Assembly (NCBI RefSeq): GCF_965363235.1
Contig: NC_134844.1
Span: 19,822,646-19,886,645 of the forward strand
Reading direction: 5' to 3'
DNA: 64,000 nucleotides
DNA from: Mytilus galloprovincialis
Taxonomy: Eukaryota; Mollusca; Bivalvia; Mytilida; Mytilidae
The notes under the pieces are model-generated. The model worked only from the letters and a program-made list of their open reading frames with translations. It was not told where the DNA came from and made no database searches. Each line of letters begins with the position of its first letter. The first letter of the stretch is position 1. The position numbers and the translations under genes are program-made. Positions 47,275-57,399 of the stretch are shown piece by piece.

Positions 47275-49110
47275 GATGTGTTTCCCTCGGTTTTAATTTT
47301 AACTGGGATTTGTTTTCTCGAAATTGATTTATGACTTTTGAACACAGGTATACTGCTGTTGCCTTTATTTATATTTCATGTCATCAGAAAAGTGCTGACT
47401 TATTGTCGGATAACTTAACGCCCACAATCAGCGTTTTCTGCTCTTTAGTCGGGTTATTGTCGCTGAGACATTCCCCATTTCAATTCTCAATTTTATTATT
47501 GATCCTTTGGTTGTAAAATCTCACCAAAAAGCCAAGACACGCGTTTCATGTACATATATAAGACTTATAAGTGACGTTCAAAGAAAATACGAATTTGAAG
47601 AGATTTCCAAAATACGACATTTATTAAACATGTAATTTTCCAATAAATGAGCATTTTAAGATATTTCATGTAGAAACAATAGTGCTGACTTCTATTCTGG
47701 TGATAACCTCAGCACTTAAATCGACCAAGTGGTTGTAAAAACTCATCAAAGATACCAAGATTATTTATGTGTATGTCAGACGAATGTTTTGTTTATATAA
47801 TACTCATCCGTAGCCCTTATATGACAAAATATGTAAGGCCAAGTCATGACAAAATATGTTAGGCCAAGTCAAAAACGAAGTTAGAGAGAATAAAAAATTC
47901 GGAAAACACTTTATGTGACTGGGGTAGTAATTTGTTATTGTGTCGAAGATTTCAACATTTTACAAACATTGCATTTTTCAGAAAATGAACTTTTCAATGA
48001 ATTTCATGTTGACATACACTTTAAAGTGCTGACTTGCTAGACTGGTGGTATTAAAGGAGACCGAATGTTGAACAGCAGTGGTATGGAACCAGTAGCGGTA
48101 AAAAAAAATCATCAACGAAAACCTTTTTTAAAATTGTGTACTCAAGAAGTGTTTTTCTTAAAAAATAAAACTGAAAAAGATTTTCTTATTTTTTAAGATG
48201 ACTGTTCACAACAAGGATTACCTACACATGGATCTTTCATGTGCTCTTAAATCAAACACTACTATTTTTTTATATTATGATATGGTTAAAATAGGTTTCG
48301 AGGAAATACACTGCAACTATAACATGAGTACCTCTGATGAAATTAGTTTAACAGTTATAACGGTGTCTCAGTTTGTGTCGAAAACACTCAGCCCTATGGC
48401 AAAAAATTAAAACGACAGAGCAAATGAGGATGAGGTGGACTCAGGAACTCACAATGATCAGTAATTGCTGTTCCAAAAGTAACATCTTACTTATTACTAT
48501 TATGTAATTCTGTTAATCTACAGTTTATAAAATTTTGCGTAACACTTATCACTAGGCATGGATTGCTCTCACTGTCTTTTGGTACAACATTTCGCTCTAC
48601 AACTTTGTACTCGAATTAGCCTTCCATCTGGGCTTGATAAGAGTGCCACTGGTGAGTCTTATACGAAACGCCTACCAAACTATCATTAACGATCTTGTGA
48701 GTTTTCAACAACCCTCTTTTTTTTTAATCATATTTCGATGAACATTGAAGCACTGAACGAGCAGAAAATACAAAAAATATAAAATACCACGTCAGGGAAC
48801 AACTCTGATGACTAACATGTCCAACCACAGAATCTATAAGATAGAAAGAAGAAAAATGCGAAATTTATTCTTTATTTATATAAGAACAGAAATGAGAAAA
48901 GTAATAGGCTATATGAAAAAAACAAGATATATGTTTGAACTGTACACAATAATGTAATAAGAATGATTATGGTCATATAATTCCGTTTACATATGGTGAG
49001 TTTGGGGCTCCTGTCTATAATTTAAGGCCAACAACACTGCATTCAAAATCTGGCAAGGCTTATATTTCCAATACAGATCTTCATTAACTATATAAATGTA
49101 AAACTGCATA
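47275..49110. other. Repeat-rich stretch and 3' UTR of the ammonium transporter
   Basis: 47275-47510 and 47530-48060 are dispersed repeats, the latter in two diverged units with 'agtgctgactt'. On the - strand, AATAAA motifs at about 48864 and 48871 suit polyadenylation of the gene ending at 49115. No other gene is recognised. Confidence 0.45.
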
Positions 49111-49114
49111 TACG

Positions 49115-49233
49115 TTAGATTTTAGTCTGTTCCTGTTTTTCTGGAACTGTTTCCGTAGATCCGTTCTGAACCATTGTATTAATAGTACTCACACTGGAAT
49201 TCAGTTTATTGAGAGAATCTACCTCAGGAGATC
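49115..49233 (-). CDS. Ammonium transporter terminal exon
   Basis: Acceptor ACTCATTGCAG; codon split G|GA; encodes SPEVDSLNKLNSSVSTINTM and on to the TAA at 49115-49117. It is a hydrophilic tail with no membrane segment. Confidence 0.85.
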
Positions 49234-52200
49234 CTGCAATGAGTATTCAATTAATTTTTCAGAAACAAATAGTATTGATATGATTTTCTTATGACAATAG
49301 ATCTTTAATTTATTTCGATATGAATTGGATGACTGTTTTTCTAGCCATGCCTAGTTCATATGTTTTAGAGTTTTGTAGTTGATCATATGAAGGTCACCTA
49401 AATATAGACAACAGTAGTATGCAGGTGTTCAAAATTCATAAATCGATTGAGAAAACAAAAAACAAATCCGGATTACAAACCAAAACCGAGGGAACACATT
49501 AACTAGATGATGTGACCATTCCTGTAAGCACCTTTCTAGTCAGTATAACTCCTTTATATATAAATGCATATTTTTGTTTTGAGTTTCCGAAATTTTAAAT
49601 AACTACACGCGGCCCAAATGTAGTAAAAATAAATAGGTTTGTTTGAAACTGGTAACTCATCAAAGAAACAAGCTGTGTAGTGTTAGTAAGCCAGACCCGC
49701 GATTAGTCTACATAAAGAGCACACCAAGGGTGCTCAAATAAAAACAATTGGACAGGCAAATCAATAACGAAGTTACAGATCTTCGAAACCTCAAAATTGT
49801 AAAACGTTGTGCAAAATGTGATTTAGGCCATTACACCATTCATAAATCTGTTACAGTACTATATTTTCTACCGAATATATTCTCAATAAATTCATCATAC
49901 ATATCAGCATAACTATTCTGTACGCTAGACGCTCATTACGTTCCCGTCTACAAAATACTCATAAGTGACGCTCGAATACTAAAAGTAAAAAAAATACCAA
50001 AATTGGTTTAAAAATGTATGAAATTAAAGTTAGTGCGTGAAAATTTGCACAGATGTGTATTAATGTTTGTAACAGTGGAAATGAATTTGTCGGAGAGATA
50101 TTCATTTTTAATTTCGGAATTCCTAAGAAAAAGAATGTCTTTAATTCACAAATTTTGACTATCAGGGACATGTTCCTGAGAGATTTAAATTTGTATAACC
50201 AATACTTTTTAATAATTTACAGTAAACAGATTATTGTACATAGTACATTTTAAGCTTTCACTAGAGCAGACATACAAAAACACTACATTGTGCACACAAA
50301 GCAAAACTTACGCCATATTTAATTAACATTACTTGAAAATTTAGAATCACTTTGTTCAAAATATTCACTTAAATGTCAATTTAAAATAAACAGCTGCGCC
50401 ATGAGCGCATGATACGCCCGTCGTCTTGTGTGAAATAATCATAAATAGTTTCCGAGAAACAGCGTGATATGTTAAAAAAACACCTCTTTTTAACAAAAAC
50501 CTCAATATTTCTAAAATCAAATTTTGAATCATCACCAAAAAGTATACAGATCTTTAGATAAATATAACTACGAAGTGTGTAAAGTTTTAAGCAATAATCA
50601 GCAATAATCATAAACTGTTTCTGAGATACAGTGTGACATGTGAACCCCCCCCTTTTTGTTTTACAAAAACTCAATATTTCTAAAATAAAATTTTGAATCA
50701 AAACCAAAAAGTATACAGATCTTTAGATTAATATAACTAATAAGTATGTAAGGTTTTAAGCAATAATCATAAATCGTTTTTGAGATATGGCGCGACATGT
50801 AAAAACCCCATCCCCCATTTATACAAAATACTCAACAACTAAAAATATGTAAAGTTTTAAGCAATTAATATCATCAATCGTTTCTGAGATACAGCGTGAC
50901 ATGTGAAAAACCACACCCATGTTTTACTTACAAAGTCCCGCAACTCAAAAAGTTTTAATATAATTTTCACCAAAAAGTATACAGATCGTTTGACCATTAT
51001 AAAGAACAACTGTATTAAGTTTCATGAAATTTGGATGAGTCGTTCTCAAGTTACGGCGCGACATGTTTACGCCGGACAGAGGGACGAACAGACGGAAAGA
51101 CGGACAGACGGTACAACATACGGACGCCGGACATTTGTATACCATAATACGTCCCGTCAAAATTTTGACGGGCGTATACAAAATCTACCTGACGTCTTAG
51201 TGTTGATAGTGGGCGATTTATTCCTCAACTTTTCTACCATGGAACCTAAAGCATCTCCCGTCTCGCCCCAACCATGACCGTATGACTCGGCAGGATACGC
51301 TGGTTCACCATGTTTTGGTATATCGAGACCTATAAAATATGAATTATTCATACATTACCAAAAAAACATTCATAATTGTCTCTATAAAAAGTATTTCTTA
51401 GTAAAACACAACGAGTCTAACTGTGGAGCAGGATATGCTAGTCCTAATCTTTTTACTGTTTTGTCTTGTTTTATAGACTGATGTTTATTCTTTATATTTT
51501 CATGATTTTGTTGGTCTTTCTTCGACTTTTTCTATGGTGATTCTCTCTCTCTGTTTTATAAATGACATGCAGTACTTATTTTTAATGACCAACGATAATT
51601 ATACCACATAAGAAATTATGTGTACCATTACATAATAGTGGAATGTAATATTGAATTTAAAATTATAAATAGAAATATCAGAAAATTTTAGTTCAAACAT
51701 TTCATACCAATAATTTATGTAATCTAATTCCCTTTTTTTTTTAAATTTGTAAACTAAATTAACATCATAAAATATTAAATAGAACCATTTCTTCAGAAAC
51801 TTATACTTTTAAAATAATTGTTGCAATTTTTTGTTTTGTCTTGTCTTACCTTTCATTTCAAATTCAAATGAAACTCGAAGCAGGGAAACTTTCTTCAGTG
51901 TGTAAAACATTACAAAGCTTAAAGTAGCTGTCCATGTTATGATTGCAGATAATCCTGCCAACTGCCAAGCTAATTGCTGAAATGTAAATTAAACGAATAT
52001 AGATAGACTTCCAGGTCCTGCTAAAAAGATCATATTTGGGATAGGAGACGGTAGTATTTTGACCTTAAGAATCTATAACATCCCGATTCCTTTAGCAGTT
52101 ATTATGCTCACACAACCCGTATACATTTACTTAGCACATGTTGTAACTCTATTTGAGAATCGTATGTCAGACGTTACGCACGTTATTGCGTCAGTACTAT

Positions 52201-54128
52201 GTATTCAACAAGTCCACACTAATAAACAGCTTTTCTATAAAATCATAACAGTTAAGATATATAAAACTTATATCCATAGACTAGACAGGTAAATACTATT
52301 TCGAAAAAAGTGCAAATTGTTTTTATCATACTTTACTATTATAGTCTAAAATAAGGACAACATATTGACAAAACGTAAAAAATATGCTTGTCAGACGTAA
52401 CAGACTATACGCATAATAACTTTAGCAGGGGTGTTTGTGTTCTTCAAAACAAAGTTATATCCACGAAAGTTCGAATGAATGATATGCTTTATACATAAAG
52501 TATTACAATATTACTGAATCTGCGTTCCTGTAACGATGAACGCTATTTGTTGGTAAAAACAAATAGTGGTCATTATGGTCAGATTTTGGAAAATGTTAAG
52601 TTATCAAAATTTATAGGTTTTAAAATATAAGATTATATGATATTTCGTTTGTGTAAATTATGCTCACAAAAGTACATACATAGACCATATCAGAATCGAA
52701 TTTTTGCAGCACTCACACTTCATATAAAAATGCAACGGCTTCTGGCAAATGTCTTGCAAGATGTCCAATGTCGGATTTTGCCGATTTTTACAAATAAATT
52801 GGCATTTGCGACGCTATTCATTGAAAAATTAGATTAGTTGCATGCTATATAGTGCTTTTCCGTAATTGTGCTTTAACTTTGCAAAACAGCTCCATAGTTT
52901 TTAACAATTTGCGTAGTCAAAAAGACTTCGTTTTCAAAGAAATGAAATGTCTTGCAACTTTGTCCACTGGACGATTTTCATACGCTTTCAACGTTGTCTA
53001 TTCGGGGTACGCTATTTATGGTGGATCATCTGTATATTTCCTCAGACAGAATTTTGTTGATGGTCAGATACTATCAATAAGACCATAAAGTATTAAAAAA
53101 AACCCGATGACTGGGGTTGTTCGTTTAGATGAGGTTCTTAAGTTGTGAAAAAGTTAGTATCATGAGAGGATAAAAAAATCCTCTATTTCAAATTTTCAAA
53201 TTTGGGAAGCGTAAAACTTCGATTTTTTTTTATTTCTCTGCAATAAGATTCATATGTATAGAACTTGAAAATAAAAATGAAATTGGGCCTAAAGCGTGCC
53301 ATTGGCTGTTTACACCTCTCTACATCACACAAAGCTAGTAAATATATGAGAGGAATTATAATTAACCTTTTATTTCTGACAATCGTTTCATTTCTTAATC
53401 TAATTGTACTGCTATAAGTAAATTGAATTTTATAAGCAAGACCCGTTTAACTTGTTATTCCCGACAAACTTTTTATAGTAAAGCAAAATATATATCTTTC
53501 TCCTTTTCGGATCTAAATGGGGAAACACTGCATTTTATTACGTTTTATGTCAATTGGTCTCTGGTAGAGAGTTGTCTCATTGGCACTCATCATACCGTAT
53601 ATATCTTCTCATTTCATATAGATTTATGCATTACCCAAATACGATATATTTTGTTGTTTGTTGCTTACGTTACTTTCTGTGGGAAATATTTCATGCATAT
53701 TCAGTACAACTAATCATTAAGAAGTATCCGTATTGATATGCAAAACAAAAATTACAAGCGAAATAAAAAAACTTATCCCAAATAATCATTAATCGCCGTA
53801 AAACGTAAGAAATTGACGTTACCATTTAGTAATAGCGATTCGTATGATTCCAACGTTGTTAAAGAAAGATAAATCAGTGCAAAATGCAAACAAATGGCAA
53901 TGTAAAACATTTTGTTTTTATTATTGTTTACGAGCAGGCACTGTAGAATGGAAGTTAAGTATCTAATGTCTCTGAATTACAATTCTAAAAACTCAGATAT
54001 TTTTTTCGTCATGAAGTTCTATATTTTACTAACCAATGCAGATCTTTTATCCCAGTGATAAAGAACTCCAAATTCTGTTGAAAATAAGGCACATGCTATC
54101 ACTCCCCAAACACCACCACCAAAATGTA
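49115..54128 (-). CDS. Ammonium transporter (Amt family), last four exons
   Basis: Amt proteins move ammonium or ammonia across membranes as trimers with about 11 helices. Exons on the - strand: 54128-54034, 51976-51850, 51329-51189 and 49233-49115, all GT-AG and in phase. They encode HFGGGVWGVIACALF, the near-invariant histidine-containing segment of a late helix; then QLAWQLAGLSAIITWTATLS, the last membrane helix; then the cytoplasmic tail GLDIPKHGEPAYP, with a YGHGWGETG segment; and end VPEKQEQTKI. The N-terminal two thirds are not in 54129-57200 as far as I can see. The exons may lie beyond a large intron or outside the window. Confidence 0.9.
50393..51180. mobile_element. Non-autonomous element with ATACGCCCGTC ends
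   Basis: ATACGCCCGTC near 50411 is mirrored by GACGGGCGTAT at about 51167-51177. Inside are four diverged units with 'gtttctgagatacagygtga' and 'catgtgaa', and a polypurine block of 'gacggacagacgg' type. It abuts the ammonium transporter exon at 51189, so the element is within 12 nt of a splice donor. Confidence 0.6.
51189..51329 (-). CDS. Ammonium transporter exon, C-tail
   Basis: Acceptor ATATTTTATAG, donor TCAG|GTAGAT. It encodes LDIPKHGEPAYPAESYGHGW and 26 more residues. Confidence 0.93.
51850..51976 (-). CDS. Ammonium transporter exon, last membrane helix
   Basis: Acceptor TACATTTCAG, donor AAAG|GTAAGA. Starts QLAWQLAGLSAIITWTATLS and ends in an acidic stretch FEFEMK before the tail. 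Confidence 0.93.
52000..54030. other. Ammonium transporter intron
   Basis: No separate gene is recognised. 53540-53615 has the 'gagagttgtctcattggcac' repeat. Confidence 0.4.
54034..54128 (-). CDS. Ammonium transporter exon, HFGGG segment
   Basis: Acceptor TTTTCATTACAG, donor CATTG|GTTAGT. It encodes HFGGGVWGVIACALFS and ends HWDKRSAL; the preceding codon is split, consistent with Val. Confidence 0.93.
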
Positions 54129-54169
54129 CTGTAATGAAAATAACGCTGTATAAAATTGGTACGTTCGAT

Positions 54170-54400
54170 ATGCTTTTCTTGATTAACCTTAATCAGGAAT
54201 GTTCAAACCCGAAAGTTTGAAAGACAAGGTGCATGGATTATTAATAATGAGCTAGACGACTTAAAAGAACACGAAAAAGAGTTACCAAACGCATCTCGGT
54301 CAACTTTGCCTGAGGCAGTTAAAATCTTTCTAAAGAGTGACGAATCATTGTGTACTATAAAGAACGAAATATATATATATATATATATATATATACGGAA
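54170..54400. repeat. Dispersed repeat followed by (AT)n
   Basis: 54170-54340 has 'cttttcttgattaaccttaa', 'tcaggaatgttcaaaccc' and 'gtcaactttgcctgaggca', akin to 29215-29400. A pure AT run lies at about 54369-54396. Confidence 0.5.
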
Positions 54401-55077
54401 AAATATATGTCATAATATGCTTTCTGAAGGCAAAAATGTTACTAGTACCATGCATGTTTAACTGTCGTATGTTATGTGATAACATAGTTATATCCAGCGG
54501 CAGGTGATTTTGCCAGAACCGGTTATGTCTAATCGACGAAAATAAACGAGTGAGAAATGTTAAACATACAATATATAAAACTGAAAGTCATATGAAACCT
54601 CATATTAAAAAAAATATGCATATGGTTTTTTTTTATAACTAAAAGGATAGTTTTCATTATACAACTTATGTACATATACTTTTTTCCTTGAAAATTCCTT
54701 GTCCACATTTAGAAGAAGTTTACTTATTTTTAATTGCTTGCTTCCAGGAAGCAATTCGCCGACATATTTTCTGCAAAGTGACCTAATCGTGACCCTCCTC
54801 GCAACCGGTGATCGCAACACGCATGGATCTGCCATTAAAATAAACAATTATCATGTCAAACAAGTGCTCAATACCCATGTCTTTTGTTGATTCTTTACTA
54901 TAAGGTGACAATCGGTAAACTTCGGCTTTAAAACACGGCATTTAATGAGCAGCCATATTTGTTAAATCATAACAGACAGAGAGAAAAAAAAAATTGACGA
55001 TTATACGATATATTTGAGTAAAAAATGATATAATCGTGCACAGAAGACTACGTTTATGATATAAAATTGAATGGGAA

Positions 55078-56105
55078 ATGTCAGCCCAATTTAGTGCTAA
55101 TTTAAGAGATGATTGTATTGATCATGATTTGCATACTATGCCTTCTCGATACATGTGGTCAGAGAACTCAGCTACAGTGTTTCAGGAGGCTCTAACTTCT
55201 CCATCTGTACTTGCAAAAATATCAGATTTCATGCTTAAGGGGCATTTTACTTCCAAAATAGACATAAATGAAGCCTCAGTTAAACTAACTAACATTTTCA
55301 TTGAGGCTGCTGAACAATCTTTGAAAAAAAACCTAAATATAGGAAAAAGAAAAAGAAGCACAAAAATTTCTTTGACTCTGATTTGCACTCAATGAGAAAG
55401 AATCTTATTAATTATGGAAAAATTTACTCTTCTAACCCGAAAGATCCAATGGTTAAAAATCATTATTACAAATTATATAGGGAATATAACAAATGCAGAA
55501 AAACCAAAAAGAAAGTTTTTAAGGCAGCAACCATTTGATTTTCTGGGGGGGGGGGGGGGGGGGGGGGGCTATGGTTTTTTTTGGAAAAAAAGTTTGTTTC
55601 CAGTTTTTGGAGAAAAAAATAATTTGTTTTTGATTCTGAGAAAAAAAAATTGTTTGTTTCACCCTCAGCTGCCACTATATGTAATGCTAAAATTGAAAGA
55701 AAAAAATTGTTTTCGACTTGTCGCGAAAAAAATAGATTGTTTTTCGCCGCAGGCGAAAAAAAAAAGTTTGTACAGAAAAAAAAAAACCATAGCCCCCCCC
55801 CCCCCCCCCCCCAGAAAATCAAATGGTTGCTGCCTAAGGCAGATATTTTAGAACAACTAGAAACTCTTCATGAGGACAATCCCAAACTATACTGGGGGTT
55901 GATTAATAAGTTACAGGACAAAAATCATGATTCCTCAGTTAACAATATATCACCATCTGACTGGCTTCATCACTTTCAAGATTTAAATAAGATTAATAAT
56001 AATTTTTTAGATAGGGTTAAACATCTTGAGGAGAGTTTAGAATCTGCAGAGATATCCCCGAAACGTTTTAATGAATTAGATTTTGTAATAACTGATAATG
56101 AATGC
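55078..56105 (+). pseudogene. Internal fragment of a non-LTR retrotransposon ORF2, split by a MITE
   Basis: Frames on the + strand carry DLHTMPSRYMWSENS, ASVKLTNIFIEAAEQSLKK and, after the MITE, ETLHEDNPKLYWGLINKLQD, then SPSDWLHHFQDLN. This is the region between the endonuclease and the reverse transcriptase in mussel non-LTR elements. A frameshift lies near 55365 and neither flanking domain is present, so it is a dead fragment. Confidence 0.65.
55523..55834. mobile_element. PIF/Harbinger-like MITE with G24 and C20 runs in its inverted ends
   Basis: The left end GGCAGCAACCATTTGATTTT continues CT-G24-CTATGGTTTTT; the right end is the reverse complement, with C20. TAA flanks both sides (55520-55522 and 55835-55837), the 3-bp duplication expected for PIF/Harbinger. 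An 8-bp reading TAAGGCAG is also possible, since GGCAG follows on the right. 312 bp; G run 55545-55568, C run 55793-55812. It interrupts the LINE fragment. Confidence 0.8.
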
Positions 56106-56209
56106 CTTTTTCACAACGAGTCGATTGTGATACGGAATCGGAACCTAGTTTGTGGTGAAAATTATTATTATTATCATTGCGCATGTTCAATAGCTACTTT
56201 CACTTTATA

Positions 56210-57200
56210 ACAGAAGAAGATGCGGGAAAATTAAAAGTAAAAAAAGTAGAGATTTGTATCTTTACCTGAATGAGTACATATTCACGTTAAATACTGAATA
56301 ATAAAGGAGTAAACATGCATTGGACAAAAATCACAGACAGTAGTCAATATAAAACAAAAATATCCAGGTCTTACCCTACATCATGTCTAAAACGGCACCT
56401 ACATTAAACTATTAAACTGAAGTGGTTACACGCAGGGGCGGATCCAGCCATTTTAAAAAGGGGGGGGGTCCAACTATATGTCCCACTTCAAATGCATTGA
56501 TGATAAAAAAAAGGGGGGTTCCAATCCCCGGAACCCTCCCCCTGGATCCGTCACTGACACATATATCTATATAAAAAATAACCACAGTTAACCTTCTTTC
56601 TCACAACCCGCCATGGAGTGCCAGAAATTGCTTATATAAGACTCCGCTGACCAGTACTCATTAACTAAAATTACACTACCTATGAAAATTGGGAATTCCT
56701 ACCAGTGCTCGATAATTAGCCTCAGAAAATTGAGAAATGTTATTTTTGTGAAAATAAAACAATTTTGAACTAAAATATTTGTTGAATTTATTCCTTAAAA
56801 GGGTTTTTACCGGAAATGTAAATTTCGCATGCTCTTTACTTAACATGAAATTAATTGCAGATCATAAAGCCAAAGTGGTGAATTGAAGTTAAAAATTAAA
56901 GATTGCTCTTTTAATCAAGTTAAAATGAATATCTTTTGGTGAATATTTTGTAAGTAGAAATAACATGACGGTTAACAGTAAAAAAAACTGTGTTAAATTA
57001 TCGATCACTGGTCAGGAGAGTCTATAGGGAATCGCTATAATTTTACAAGCCTCCAATACGGTTCCAATTCAGTCTTGCATTTCGATAATTACTGTAACTC
57101 TTTTTTTTTCAGAGTTTGACTTCTGTAGTCAGTTTTTACATATAACCCTACTGTTGTCAATCAACTACTCAGTCAATGTATCTTAAAATGTAATCAATTT
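56210..57200. other. Intergenic or intronic stretch
   Basis: Apart from the small MITE at 56433-56556, nothing recognisable. Confidence 0.4.
56433..56556. mobile_element. MITE, relative of 40642-40798
   Basis: Left end CAGGGGCGGATCCAG, right end CTGGATCCGTCACTG; flanks ACACG and ACACA suggest a 4-5-bp duplication. The interior is G-rich. Confidence 0.7.
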
Positions 57201-57212
57201 GTTTTAAAAGGT

Positions 57213-57399
57213 ATGTCTAATACTGATGAGGAGGAAATCCCATGGTGTGACCTCTTCGTGGATTATAAAAGCCCGTACTATGGATGGGTGAAAGACATTG
57301 AGACAGCTGATTCTATAGTGGAGGAATTTTCTCTGGCGACATCTACTACATACGCAGTGCCAAGATGTACTAAAAGTTTTGGACAATTTTCTTTGAGTG
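57213..57399 (+). CDS. CARF-like gene, exon A
   Basis: Starts with Met-Ser-Asn-Thr-Asp; donor AGTG|GTTAGG, phase 1. A weak acceptor AAAAG at 57206-57210 just upstream means this may also be an internal exon. Confidence 0.6.

Noticed and set aside
47270..47345. N-terminus of the LINE copy 2 open frame (MFKSHKSISRKQ...)
   Set aside because: This part is antisense of the flanking dispersed repeat and joins the LINE frame only by chance.
52637..53088. Open frames of 66-78 residues
   Set aside because: They lie in the ammonium transporter intron and have no recognised domain or splice partners.
55414..56210. Open frames running through Gly, Phe/Lys and Pro runs
   Set aside because: They cross the MITE with its G and C runs and the dead LINE fragment.
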